64,000 bases of DNA. It comes from Tubulanus polymorphus (taxonomy: Eukaryota > Nemertea > Palaeonemertea > Tubulaniformes > Tubulanidae). Made by a program: the position numbers and the translations under genes. The notes below the pieces were generated by a model. It had not been told where the DNA came from. It was given only the letters and a program-made list of their open reading frames with translations, and did not search any database. The DNA is taken from NCBI RefSeq assembly GCF_964204645.1, contig NC_134025.1, positions 14,513,001-14,577,000 on the forward strand, written 5' to 3'. How positions within the stretch are numbered: position 1 is the stretch's first letter; each line of letters opens with the position of its first letter. Below are positions 1 through 9,474 of the stretch, piece after piece.

Positions 1-219
1 GCTGGCTACGTGTAAACCAGTTCTCAGTAAATGAGGAACCGCTTGCTTGGCCATATTTTTTAGTAGTGGAATAGCTGGACGAGCCAACCCGCCCAAGACT
101 GATGCAAATCCAGCACCGCCTTGTACGGGAGACGCCGTGTATACGTCAATACCCGAACCGCATTGGTTCATGTAATATTTACAACAAGCATCCCGATCGA
201 TTTCGCAGAGAGCCCTCAT
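1..219 (-). CDS. pVI/pX-like small virion protein of Polinton, partial
   Basis: Open minus-strand frame starting with ATG at 219 and running off the window start (73 codons seen). It has a Cys-rich start (ACCKYY, then NQCGSG) followed by a Gly/Ala-rich stretch (QGGAGFASVLGGLARPAIP) and basic amphipathic residues. This Gly-rich, LxRxxxPLLK-type organisation is familiar from a small conserved Polinton protein often compared with adenovirus pVI/pX virion proteins; that comparison is from family memory. Its ATG overlaps the TGA stop of the upstream penton-like gene (ATGA, 216-219), so the two are probably read from one transcript. The C-terminus is missing. Confidence 0.6.
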   Translation of the reverse strand, partial: MRALCEIDRDACCKYYMNQCGSGIDVYTASPVQGGAGFASVLGGLARPAIPLLKNMAKQAVPHLLRTGLHVAS

Positions 220-1043
220 AGCAATAAATTCTTCTTTTTAAAATGTAAAGCTAAGTTAACTTTTCCTTTTCTGAACACGGGTATTCTCCCGGATTCAGTT
301 CTTATAAAGACTTCTATAGTTTGGAAATTCCGTCTCTGTAGTGGGAAGTATTGTAACTTGGTAAATTCTCGACCAACAATTTTACCAAAATTTCTCGGAT
401 TCAAATCAATCATGCGCAAGAGATTTGCGCTTTGATGTCCGACCAGCTGAGGTTCGATAACATCTGTATATATCATTAAATTATGATAATCGACGTTTAT
501 ATCCGAACTGTGGGCTGCAGTAACCTCGATGTATTTGTAAACTGTTTTACTATCGGATGAATCTGACAGTATAGGACCATGTATTTTAGAGCCTTGACGA
601 TGATCTGTTATATCTTCGTTAATCGGTATATTTTCTTTAAAACCCAAAATCCACGCAATATCACTCGTAAAAGTTATTGTGCAGTTGTCATAAAATCGGA
701 TACAAACTTTATGACTTAGTTCATTGAATGCAAGAACTATCTTATTATCATACCATTTGTTTAACTCTGTTTGTATAGCGACAATTAATTGGGTAATTGT
801 CAAATAACGACCTTCGGGTATATTGAGATAATGAGTTCCTTGCTCAGACGACGTACATTGAAATCTACCATTGTTCACGTTATTGAAATCTGCCATAAAG
901 TTTATTTGATGTAAAGCGCAAACCCATTTGCCTTGAAGTGAAATCGGTGTTCGTAATCGAACTTTAAAACTATGTTGCGTATTATCGGGATAAATGTCTA
1001 CGCTAGCATCGCTTTTGAGATATACGTAAAAATCCTGACTCAT
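216..1043 (-). CDS. Penton-like minor capsid protein (Polinton)
   Basis: 275-residue protein, taken from the ATG at 1043 (MSQDFYVYLKSDAS) because this ATG overlaps the integrase stop as ATGA; an upstream in-frame ATG at 1076 would add 11 residues. The N-terminus (FYVYLKSDAS...YPDNTQHSFKVRLRTPISL) and the internal ILGFKENIP segment are hallmarks of the Polinton/adintovirus minor capsid family, predicted to be a single jelly-roll capsomer at the icosahedral vertex. No stop or frameshift was seen, so this gene is intact although its integrase neighbour is not. The E2 homologue is at 52018-52776. The exact structural role is inferred from the family. Confidence 0.75.
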   Translation of the reverse strand: MSQDFYVYLKSDASVDIYPDNTQHSFKVRLRTPISLQGKWVCALHQINFMADFNNVNNGRFQCTSSEQGTHYLNIPEGRYLTITQLIVAIQTELNKWYDNKIVLAFNELSHKVCIRFYDNCTITFTSDIAWILGFKENIPINEDITDHRQGSKIHGPILSDSSDSKTVYKYIEVTAAHSSDINVDYHNLMIYTDVIEPQLVGHQSANLLRMIDLNPRNFGKIVGREFTKLQYFPLQRRNFQTIEVFIRTESGRIPVFRKGKVNLALHFKKKNLLL

Positions 1044-2122
1044 GTTAACTTCTTGATATCTCGAGCGTTCACCCAAGAATTGAATTTATCGGGATAGTTA
1101 TACCACTTTACCAAGTATTGTTTTCGAACGCCTTTACCCCGAGTTTTAATTATCGACTCGATCTTATACGTTTCATCCTTTTTATTGAATTTTATCAACT
1201 CGTATCCGTAAAACACGCCATCTATTGTTACGTCTTGTAAATCTTTAATCTTGTATACAGGTGGCTCACGCATAATTCTTTTCGTAACGATAAACAACTC
1301 GGTACTCCACCCGGGTAAATAGCCTTTTTGGAATTGTCCTTTGAGTTCGCTTATTCGCACAGTGTCGCCAACGCGAAACTTAAATTTCACGCGTTTTTTA
1401 CTACGGATTGTACCGTATAGATTCTTGAAAACTTTGTACGCGTTTAACTCGTTGACATCGTTTGGAGCCATTTTTATACTACGATGAAACGATTTATTGT
1501 ATGACGCTACTATATCTTTAAGCAAATCGATATATCTGTATGAATTTCTATGCGAAAATATCTTATACATTTACGATTTTAAAGTACGTATCCATCTTTC
1601 GATTAAAGCGCATTTTACTTCGTTTTTACTTTGGAAAAAACGTACGCCTTCGTTTTTCAGATACGCCTGCGTTTTTGAACCGACAAATTCTGTGCCTGAA
1701 TCCGATTGAATAACGCCAGGTTTCCTAATCTTGAAAATCTTTTTAAAACCATCCACAACGGTAGAATTAAATTTAATCTCTAACGGTATAGCGAACGCGT
1801 ATCTAGACAATACATCAATAGCCGTCAATAGAAATTTGTAACCGTCGTTGTGTTTCGAAATATTCGAAACGTCGCACAAGTCAACCTGAAATTGTTCGTT
1901 CACTCGATAGGCTATAGTTTTGTTTCTGGGAAATCTCTTTCGTACTTTGGCGTGTAACGTATGAACTTCTTGTTCGGCTAACCAGTCTCGTATCTCACGT
2001 AAAGAGATATTTTTGTTTTCTTTTTTACAAATCCGTAGTAATGTATTTGCGTTTGAAAAACTTCCTTCTTTGTCGACGCCATAATATTGATTCGCCAGGA
2101 ATCTTTTCTGTTCGGCTTTCAT
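1040..2122 (-). pseudogene. Polinton DDE integrase with chromodomain, one in-frame stop
   Basis: Retroviral-type integrase. The N-terminal half (1571-2122) has the catalytic pattern QVDLCDV (first Asp), QSDSGTEF (second Asp) and ALIERWIRT (Glu, 33 residues between second Asp and Glu). The C-terminal half (1040-1570) has an SH3-like stretch (VGDTVRISELKGQFQKGY) and a chromodomain (YKIESIIKTRGKGVRKQYLVKWYNYPDKFNSWV). Both halves are in one frame, separated only by a TAA at 1571-1573 shortly after the catalytic Glu. About 360 codons in all, a normal length for the family. The stop would leave a catalytic core without the C-terminal and chromo domains. Its own TGA overlaps the ATG of the penton-like gene. 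Confidence 0.9.
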
Positions 2123-2243
2123 CGATTACAGTTGTACTACCGCAACACGTGCTCAATACGCAATTAACTCTATTGAATTGACACTCGAAATTCGGCTCCT
2201 CCTGCTTCAAACAACAACAACAAAATAACTTTCGCCAATTCAT
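2025..2243 (-). CDS. Small Cys-rich hypothetical protein (possible)
   Basis: Reading frame beginning MNWRKLFCCCCLKQEEP, with further cysteines (NCVLSTCCGS). It overlaps the 5' end of the integrase frame by about 100 nt, and only the part before the overlap looks non-random. A four-Cys cluster behind a basic N-terminus would fit a palmitoylated membrane-associated peptide. I recognise no family. It could be a real short Polinton gene or chance coding in the gap between the TBP-like and integrase genes. Confidence 0.3.
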   Translation of the reverse strand: MNWRKLFCCCCLKQEEPNFECQFNRVNCVLSTCCGSTTVIDESRTEKIPGESILWRRQRRKFFKRKYITTDL

Positions 2244-2298
2244 CTTTTCTCATAATTTTATTTACACTTAAAAAAACAATATGCTTTTAATGACTTTT

Positions 2299-2823
2299 TT
2301 ATTTGGAACAAAGAATGGTATAGAATAGAACTTCTTCGTAGGCTTCCTGTAAATCGTTGAGTTTTTTGGCACCCGACAATATTAAAGTACCGCCGTTATG
2401 TACTATACATTTTATTCCGTTTTCACATTTGTACACAAAACCGGGAAATATTTCAGGATTATAATCGCCGTCAACTGTTTTGGAAAGTTCCACTAAGTCT
2501 ACGCGTCGACCGATTTTTGCAACTCCAGTCATAGTTTGTATTTTCAAGTTATTCAAGTTCCCCGTGTATCCCATCCTTTGTATCAAACGAGCAAATTTCC
2601 GTGTACTGCATCGGCTGTTAAACTCGCTTTTACATCCTGTCACTACCATTTTTCCATTTACGAACAATAGACAGCTACCTTGTATACTTCTATGTTTCCA
2701 CATCAATCCGCTAAACTTTCGGGGGTCATAAACGACATTACATAATTTTCTCGCAATATCGGTTAAATTTAAACGGCAATTCAAATGCGCTGTGGATACA
2801 ACGTTTACAACCTCAATCATCAT
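2299..2823 (-). CDS. TATA-binding-protein-like protein encoded in Polinton E1
   Basis: 174 residues, the size of a TBP core, with the two-fold repeated saddle architecture. Repeat 1: VVNVVSTAHLNCRLNL, then YDPRKFSGLMWK (residues 32-43), LLFVNGKMVVTGCKSE (52-67) and RKFARLIQRMGY (75-86). Repeat 2: LKIQTMTGVAK (93-103), YNPEIFPGFVYK (121-132) and GGTLILSGAKKLNDLQEAYEE. Three of the four phenylalanines that TBP inserts into the DNA minor groove are at matching places (F37, F54, F126); the fourth falls at I140/V141. The frame is intact and lies between the integrase and another Polinton ORF on the same strand, so it belongs to the element. Likely role: directing host or viral transcription to the element's promoters. 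Divergent and without an N-terminal extension. Confidence 0.85.
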   Translation of the reverse strand: MMIEVVNVVSTAHLNCRLNLTDIARKLCNVVYDPRKFSGLMWKHRSIQGSCLLFVNGKMVVTGCKSEFNSRCSTRKFARLIQRMGYTGNLNNLKIQTMTGVAKIGRRVDLVELSKTVDGDYNPEIFPGFVYKCENGIKCIVHNGGTLILSGAKKLNDLQEAYEEVLFYTILCSK

Positions 2824-3011
2824 TAACGTGCTTACTCGACCACAAATGAAACCGCTATATCCATTCCACTAATAATATAATTGCAAAACCCGCTGACCGT
2901 TGACACGCCCAAACACGAATAATGAAACGCTCATAACATATCAATCCGCCACAAATGAAGCCCGGTCATTGGTCAAAGCTTTTTGACAGTCGTGATTAGG
3001 TTTTCTAGTCG
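2824..3011. other. Intergenic gap in E1
   Basis: No ORF. It contains two similar stretches (CCACAAATGAAACCG near 2840 and CCACAAATGAAGCCC near 2950), a possible short duplicated upstream signal. Nothing else was recognised. Confidence 0.4.
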
Positions 3012-3692
3012 TTAAAAGGATAACCAGTTTGTGAAATTCACATTGCCATCCCGCACTCCACACAGTCCGGATCCGCTCTGATCATACTTTGGTTTCTTTC
3101 TCTTTGGAGACAACGACATATCTAAATCTACGGTAAGTTCACCTTTGATACTTCTCTTTAACGTTTTATTCGAAATAAGACTCAATGGTACGTTCAACTC
3201 GTTAAATGCAGATATATATTTATCTAGGCCGATATATTCTTGATCCATTTTAGTTTGTACTAACGACATGTGTAAAATATCGTCAATGTTGCTTCCACGA
3301 ATTAGATTGTCCTTGTAAATCAGTTCGCCTTTATCATTCCATTTCAAAATTCCTGGATTATCTTCAAAAAATGCTAATAGGGATTTACATTTTTTCCTAA
3401 ATCTTAGCGGTAACCGATCAATAATCTTCTGCGTAGTATATTTGCCCGAGATTTCTTTATTATCTTGTGTCGTTTGGTTAATATCCTTTTCTACAGATGA
3501 TTTATGTATTTCTTGCTGCAATAACTGATTATACTTTAAGTATTTGAGATCGTCGGGTATTTTGTTATCCATTAGAGGGTTGTAGGTAGCGGGTGTTTCT
3601 TATTCTTGTTGACGTTCCTGACTCGCGATAAAAGCTTGTATCGAGGGTAACATGGAATCGGGTAAAATGATTAACTTTTCAACGTTCTTCAT
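3012..3692 (-). pseudogene. Conserved Polinton protein of unknown function, one in-frame stop
   Basis: The main block (3012-3572) includes IIDRLPLRFRKKCKSLL, NPGILKWNDKGELIYKDN and IRGSNIDDILHMSL, a pattern I associate with an uncharacterised ORF repeatedly found in invertebrate Polintons (LP-x-K/R, then a WN-x-x-GE motif, then GS-x-I-x-D). The same frame continues upstream to an ATG at 3692 (MKNVEKLIILPDSM...), interrupted by one TAA at 3600-3602. The upstream part resembles the N-terminus of the same family, so I read this as one gene with a nonsense mutation; translation could also restart at the ATG at 3572. The C-terminus is basic, then Gly/Ser-rich. Function unknown, perhaps a virion or core protein. 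Confidence 0.65.
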
Positions 3693-3701
3693 GCTATTGC
3701 C

Positions 3702-4073
3702 TTATCTACTATTCGGTTTGCGGCGTTCGTTAAAACAGACGTCAGTATAGGTTTTCAAAAGTGGTAGTAAAATGAATCGCAGAAATCCACCTTTTTGCGA
3801 AATCATTCCTCGTTTATGTTTAATGGCTATCGAATTGTTGGCCAACATGCGTATGTAACGTTTATGTTGTTTCAACACGCGTTTATCTTTGTCGCTATAT
3901 TTTATATTTCCTGCTAAACTGTTTTTGGATATCTCGCATACGCACTTGATTAAGTCTGACGGAGCCGATTCTATCAACGCTCTACGTTGTTTCTTATTAC
4001 ATTTACCCAACACGTGTAAATGATGTATATATTTTTTCACTCTTTGTAACGAGTTGTTTTTACGCTGCGCCAT
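3702..4073 (-). CDS. Conserved basic Polinton protein
   Basis: 123 residues, strongly basic and helical (MAQRKNNSLQRVKKYIHHL), with CNKKQRRALIESAPSDLIKCVCE and a C-terminal QKGGFLRFILLPLLKTY hydrophobic segment. The order (helical KKQRRALL, DLIxCICE, basic linker, GGFL plus hydrophobic tail) matches a small ORF that recurs in Polintons of many invertebrates. The role is unknown; a basic DNA-condensing or membrane-active virion protein is plausible. Intact. It lies between the packaging ATPase and the preceding conserved ORF on the same strand. Confidence 0.65.
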   Translation of the reverse strand: MAQRKNNSLQRVKKYIHHLHVLGKCNKKQRRALIESAPSDLIKCVCEISKNSLAGNIKYSDKDKRVLKQHKRYIRMLANNSIAIKHKRGMISQKGGFLRFILLPLLKTYTDVCFNERRKPNSR

Positions 4074-4109
4074 GGTCTTCTTTTATTAGTTAACCGATGA
4101 ATTATACTT

Positions 4110-4760
4110 TTAATGAATTTTCTTTGTTTTGTATATTATATGGTATTTATCGCTAGGAAAAATTCTAGTTCTCAAACGCCATCTATCATCAGTTTTTGGT
4201 TTAAAATCCAGTAAAAGATAACCGTGGGGTTCCTTGGTCGCGTCTCTAAAGGCCGCTTCAATTTCGTTTTTCAAACCGGCTTGTTGAGCGAGAACGCGAA
4301 CTTGATTTCTATCTCGCGCGTTTTTAAAAACGACAATATAATGCGAGTTTAAACTAATCGTTCTAAACTCTTTGCCTTTCGGGAAAATATTTTGTACAAT
4401 CGTAATAACGCTGATGTTGCGATGATGGGATCCTCGTGTATACAAAGAAGCTAACGCGTTATTACTCCCTACTTCATTCATCAGATCGTCGACTATAATT
4501 AATGTACGTTTACTGCCATCTATTTTGTCGTAGAGTTCCCCGGAAAAACCCTCTACAAACTGCACTCCAAACTTTTCCAATTCGTTGAACATTTCGGGTT
4601 GCGCCTCCGCGTAACACCAATATATCTTATCGGGATTTTTTTCGACAAGATTCTCCGTTATAACTTTTTTGACAAACACACTTTTACCGGAACCCGTCAG
4701 TCCTGCAACTATCATCGTGAATGGATGGGATAAGTATCTCGGGCCATTATACTCTGCCAT
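4110..4760 (-). CDS. A32/FtsK-HerA-like genome-packaging ATPase
   Basis: 216 residues. Walker A is GLTGSGKS (about residues 20-27) and Walker B is TLIIVDDLMNE (about 87-97). Downstream, SLYTRGSHHRNISVITIVQN matches the sensor/arginine region of the poxvirus A32-type family, and RDRNQVRVLAQQ follows. These ATPases drive DNA into preformed capsids and are a defining Polinton gene. The frame is intact and of normal length. It is the first gene of the minus-strand cluster, divergent from the zinc-finger/PolB gene, with about 450 bp between it and the small ORF ending at 5218. The E2 homologue is at 44594-45205. Confidence 0.92.
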   Translation of the reverse strand: MAEYNGPRYLSHPFTMIVAGLTGSGKSVFVKKVITENLVEKNPDKIYWCYAEAQPEMFNELEKFGVQFVEGFSGELYDKIDGSKRTLIIVDDLMNEVGSNNALASLYTRGSHHRNISVITIVQNIFPKGKEFRTISLNSHYIVVFKNARDRNQVRVLAQQAGLKNEIEAAFRDATKEPHGYLLLDFKPKTDDRWRLRTRIFPSDKYHIIYKTKKIH

Positions 4761-4839
4761 CTTAGTGTTTTAAGTGTTTTAGCTGCGAATGAAAAACACT
4801 TTTAATAGAAACAAGGGGGTTGTCAATATTTGAAAAATA

Positions 4840-5140
4840 CAGTACACGCATTTTATAGTTTACTAAACTTTTTATTTTCACTAAACGAGGTTCTAACAAT
4901 TTTCAGCTTTCTAAAATATGGTTTGCACTTTTTTAATAGGAAAATACTATACGGTTTTGACAAAAAATCATAAGTTATATTTGAGGTTTAGATTTTTTTT
5001 CGATTTACGCAATTTATAGTTTACTAAATTCTTTATTTTCACTAAATGAGGTTCTAACAATTTTCAATTTTGAAAAATATGGTTTGCACTTTTTTAATAG
5101 GAAAATACTATACGGTTTTGACAAAATAACATTAGTTAAA
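4840..5140. repeat. Two-copy direct repeat between divergent E1 genes
   Basis: Two copies of about 130 bp (about 4850-4980 and 5018-5135) share TAGTTTACTAAA, ATTTTCACTAAA, GAGGTTCTAACAATTTTCA and GAAAATACTATACGG. They occupy the gap upstream of the packaging ATPase and the rest of the minus-strand cluster. Tandem AT-rich units here could hold promoter or replication elements; no TATA box is obvious. Confidence 0.75.
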
Positions 5141-5217
5141 ATTACGGTTTGACTATTAATCGATTTTAGATATTCGAGGTTTGACTATTTTTTCATAAAC
5201 GCTATCGGACTTTCGTT

Positions 5218-5514
5218 TCATGTGTTAATATAAATTCTTCGTATGAAATATTTACGCTCCGGTTGAAGTTCAATCACGTCTAAACAAAATATAGCGCCGA
5301 CAATTTTATAAAGGAATCGCTCCGTCATATTTAATTCTTTCAAAACAATGCATAATCCATCTGGTTCGTCGCAATCTACAAATTCTCTGGCTAAACGTTG
5401 AATATCTGTTAAATGCCTTTGACCGAGTAACACTTGGTGTAATCGCGTGTAATCCAAAATCGTGAACAATAGCCTTCGTAATAGTCCGTCCATTGTACTC
5501 GATAGTCGCTCCAT
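5218..5514 (-). CDS. Hypothetical small helical protein of E1
   Basis: 98 residues from the ATG at 5514 (MERLSSTMDGLLRRLL). The middle (DIQRLAREFVDCDEPDGLCIVLKELNMTERFLYKIVGAIFCLDVIELQPERK) reads like a real helical protein, with acidic and aliphatic residues in phase. No family was recognised. It lies tail-to-head upstream of the ATPase on the same strand and close to the divergent zinc-finger gene. Alternative: the 5' part of a longer frame that has shifted, since another frame stays open over the same bases. Confidence 0.4.
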   Translation of the reverse strand: MERLSSTMDGLLRRLLFTILDYTRLHQVLLGQRHLTDIQRLAREFVDCDEPDGLCIVLKELNMTERFLYKIVGAIFCLDVIELQPERKYFIRRIYINT

Positions 5515-5795
5515 AATTGACTTGTAAACACTCAAGATTAGTCTCTTTTAAAAATATTTCATATTCAATCTTTTTTTCCTCACAGAAAATGTATTCATGC
5601 CAATACTGCCCGTTGACCTTTGCCAATGAACTTGGTTTGGAACAACACCAGCAACTGCACGTTGGTAAGAAGGGGTTTAAATGCTTGAGCTGTTGCAAAG
5701 CATTTGCGTGTGCGCGCGATTTAACGCACCACACCGTCATTTGTATGGCACCCCAACCGATTCAGCAACAGGCGTCTGTAGCTTTGGCTATTCCG

Positions 5796-5871
5796 GTAAG
5801 TAGATTAGAACCGTTCGTTTTAATTATTATGTGGTTGAACGTATTACCAAATATCTGTTTTTTATTTTCAG
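5796..5871 (+). other. Candidate spliceosomal intron 1 (76 bp) in E1 zinc-finger/PolB gene
   Basis: Donor CCG|GTAAGT and acceptor TTTTTATTTTCAG|CAA with a strong pyrimidine tract. Joining keeps the zinc-finger frame (…AIP then QIWDC). Confidence 0.6.
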
Positions 5872-6089
5872 CAAATATGGGACTGCAATGCGGTCTTAAC
5901 TTTGCTAACCAGCAAACGCTGACGCGACACATGGGTTCCCATTTTGGGACTTCTGATTGTCAATGCGTCACACACATGTGGTAAGGTGTTTGCGCGCAAA
6001 GACCATTTGAAGCGACACGCTAAAACGTGTAAGGGATACGTTGTACAACACGACGTATCGTGGTCTGTACTACATCGGAGGCTAAACCG

Positions 6090-6125
6090 GTAAGTTTTGA
6101 AATTATGAGTTACAAAGAAAAACCG

Positions 6126-6177
<52 letters not shown>

Positions 6178-6214
6178 TTTTTTAATATACATTCAATGTC
6201 ATTGTCTATTGAAG
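6090..6214 (+). other. Candidate spliceosomal intron 2 (125 bp) in E1 zinc-finger/PolB gene
   Basis: Donor CG|GTAAGTTTTG, acceptor ATTGAAG|GGG (weak pyrimidine tract). The join links the last zinc-finger frame to the polymerase frame in phase. It contains a (TA)n microsatellite at about 6128-6175. Confidence 0.45.
6128..6175. repeat. (TA)n microsatellite
   Basis: About 24 uninterrupted TA units inside candidate intron 2 of the E1 polymerase gene. Confidence 0.95.
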
Positions 6215-9200
6215 GGGTCCGAGTGTCCGAGTGCCGATTGCCTTACATACGAATGCCGGTGTGCCCCAAGGCAAGTGTGGATTGCGCGAGTTGGACGTAT
6301 TTTCGAAACAATTATCCGAATACTACATAATTGTTGTAACGGGGGATCATATCGCGTATCACATTTTATACGAGAACAATCGCAATGTGTTAGACGCTCA
6401 GGGTGTAAATGCCAAAAAACTTATATTATTATATACAGATGGCCATTTCGATGTAATTACATCGATGGCTTCATTTACCTGTCGCGTATACTATTGCTAC
6501 ATTTGTAAAAAAGGGTACATGAATACCGAGCGACATCGCTGTACCGATAAATGTAGACTTTGCTTTGGGGATTGCGTAGAACAACGGGGAAATTATTTGT
6601 GTATAAAATGCAATATCTATTTTAAATCGGAAGCGTGTTTAGCCAGACACTGTAGACCAAGAGCAGACGGGGTAAGCGTATGCGATTCGAGAGCGAGATG
6701 TTTACAATGCGGGTCTATTGTATCTAGAAAGAAACTTGATCCTAAATCTCACGACTGCGGTCAAAAATACTGCAGTTCTTGTAAAGAGCAAAAGCCTAGC
6801 GGCCATCTTTGCTACATCGGGGTCGCCAAAAGTCAGGATCATGTGGTTTCTGAGGAGCAGGGTAACCCTCATACACTAATTAACCCGTATTTGGATGCCG
6901 ATAAGGCTGGCGATGAGCTAAAATATAGAAAGTTCATCGCATTCGATTTCGAAACAACGACTGTGGAATCGAACCACGTTGTAGTATTGGGTATAGCGCA
7001 TAGAATATGTCAAATGTGTAAATGGTCGAAACGGACCCCTGACTCGGTTTGCGATTATTGCGGTAAACATGAACACGTGTTTAAAACGGACTCTGAATTC
7101 TGCGAGTGGTTGTTTACGGAAGAGAATAGGGGCGCCATTGTTTTCGCGCATAATTTTCAATCCTTTGACGGTTACTTTATTCTTCAATATTTGGTGTCAC
7201 AAGGTATATTACCAGATATTGTACCAAACGGCGGGAAAATAATGACTATGACCGTCACACATTTGGACATAAAGTTTTTGGACACGTTGAATTTTCTACC
7301 AATGAAACTCGCTAAATTACCCGAAACACTAGGTATTCCCGAGTTGAAAAAGGGCTATTTTCCGTATAAATTCTGCACTCGCGAGAATATTGATTACGTC
7401 GGACCTATTCCCGATGTAGAATATTACAATCCCGACGGTCTAAGTTCGAGCGAAAGGTCTGATTTAATAAAGTGACATAGCGATCGGCAGTCGGAACATT
7501 TCATTTTTGATATGCAACGCGAGTTGGTCGAATACTGTCGTTCAGATGTGGATATTCTGATGCAATCGGTCGTAAATTTTCAACATCAATTCTTTGCTCT
7601 TTCGGCTGTTGATCCATTTCGTAATAGCATCACTATAGCATCGGCGTTCAATGTGGCATTACGAACAAACTTTTTGAAACCGAAAACAATAGGGCTAATC
7701 CCTCCAGGCGGTTATAAACCTAATGCAAAATTTTCCAAGATGGCAATTAACTGGTTGAAATGGGTATCCACAACGAATGACATACGAGTCCAACACGCGT
7801 TGAACGGCGGCGAAGTATCAATTGACCGCTTTAAAGTAGACGGTTATCACGCCGAATCCAATACCGTGTACGAATTCACGGTTGTTTATATCACGGATGC
7901 CCTAAGTGTTTCAAAAATCCGGATTTGATATCTCCGGTACGACCCGATCGTAAATTTGGTGAATTATATCAGGCCACATTAGAAAAAACATCTAAAATTA
8001 GAGCTTTGGGTTACAATTTGGTAGAATTTTGGGAACACGAATATCGTGACTTGGTTAAAGAAAACCACGCGTTTGCAGATTTTGTCAAGAAATCTGATAT
8101 TCTCGATCCATTGCAACCACGTGACGCATTTTTTGGAGGTCGTACGAACGCGATAAAAATTTATCGCCAAGCCGAGGGTGAAGAAAAAATCAAATATATC
8201 GACATATGCTCGTTATACCCGTATGTCAACAGTCGTTGCAGTTATCCAATCGGTCATCCGACTATTGTGACTGAAAATTTCCGCGATATTGAAAATTATT
8301 ACGGGTTGATAAAGTGTAAGGTTTTACCGCCTCGGGGTTTATATCTACCAGTGCTCCCATATAGATCGGGTGGGAAATTGACTTTCCCATTGTGTCGAAC
8401 GTGCGCTAATGAAAGCAATCAGCGCGAAAAGTGTCATCACTCGGATGATGAACGTTCGATAACGGGTACCTGGGTAACTTTAGAGGTACAAAAAGCAGTG
8501 AAACTTGGTTATAAGATATTAGATATATATGAAATTTGGGATTGGGAAACTAACGAAACGGGTTTATTCGAGGATTATATAGGAAAATTCCTCAAAGTTA
8601 AAACTGAAGCTAGTGGCTGGCCGGCTAAAGATATGTCTCGCGAACAGAAGGATAAATTCATTTCCGATTATTTAGAGAGAGAGGGTATCCAACTCGAAGA
8701 AGATAAGATTAAGAAAGCCAAGGGGATGCGAACAGTCGCGAAATTATGTTTAAATTCGATGTGGGGTAAACTCGGTCAAAACGAAAATAAGACGACGGCC
8801 AAATATATTTCGGACCCCGGAGAATTACATAGAATGCTTTTGGATGAAACTTAGAGATAAGCGATCTGTTGTTGTGTAATGACGAGGTGTTAAGAGTGCA
8901 TTACAAAAAACGCGAAGAATTTGTCGAATCGACAAACAAAACCAGCGTCGCTTTAGCAGCTTTCACAACGACTCATGCGCGGCTTATTCTCTATAGTTAT
9001 ATGGAGAAATTAGGGGAACGAACCCTATACACGGATACCGACTCCATTATTTATAGCGTGAAACCTGGTGAATGGGATCCGCCAACCGGTAATTTTTTGG
9101 GTGATATGACTGATGAGTTGGTTGATAAATACGGGGAGGGGTCGTTTATTTCAGAATTTGTTTCGGCTGGACCCAAAAATTATGCATATCGGGTATTTAG

Positions 9201-9474
9201 TCCTAGAGATAATGAATTCTCGACTGAATGTAAGGTTAAAGGGATCAATTTGAATTTTCGAAACAAGCAAATTGTAAACTTTGGTTCCATGGTGGATATA
9301 ATTGTCGAAGAAAAGTACGACCATCATTACATATTAAATCCCGACAAAATCAATAGAAAGATCAAGGACTGCTCTATTTACAATAGAGACGAACGTAAAA
9401 TATATCGCACCGTTTATACAAAACGAGCTTTTGACCCCGCAGATCGGTATAACACGCTTCCGTACGGATATTAA
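6215..9474 (+). pseudogene. Family B (protein-primed type) DNA polymerase of E1, broken
   Basis: Replicative PolB of Polintons. A Cys-rich segment (CYICKKGYMNTERHRC, then several CxxC pairs, about 6490-6830) precedes Exo I (IAFDFETT, about 6938), Exo II (AHNFQSFDGYF), Exo III (EYCRSDVDIL), Pol motif A (DICSLYPYVN), motif B (AKLCLNSMWGKLGQ) and motif C (YTDTDSIIY, about 9030). The end (FDPADRYNTLPYGY) is the usual Polinton PolB C-terminus. Lesions: in-frame TGA at 7473-7475, where the family normally has Trp; a one-base loss near 7881, after which the frame resumes as LYHGCPKCF; and a frameshift near 8853. The pieces therefore read 6231-7475, 7512-7928, 7925-8854 and 8869-9474. All catalytic motifs remain, but no full polymerase can be made. 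Confidence 0.92.

Larger units (their letters stand above)
5590..6214 (+). pseudogene. C2H2 zinc-finger N-terminal region of the E1 PolB gene, split by two introns
   Basis: The frame from the ATG at 5590 gives two clear C2H2 fingers (YSCQYCPLTF...HQQLH and FKCLSCCKAFACARDLTHH), followed by Gln-rich sequence. After a candidate intron (5796-5871) come remnants of two more fingers (CGLNFANQQTLTRHMGSH and CGKVFARKDHLKRH), each in a different frame, so at least two small indels have accumulated. The last exon piece ends at 6089 before a second GT. Joining 6089 to 6215 enters the polymerase frame in phase, which suggests the fingers are the polymerase N-terminus. The E2 polymerase also begins with zinc fingers. 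Role inferred: DNA or origin binding. Confidence 0.65.

Noticed and set aside
5306-5740. 144-residue minus-strand ORF
   Set aside because: Overlaps the zinc-finger exon antisense and an alternative frame; the 5218-5514 frame looks more protein-like.
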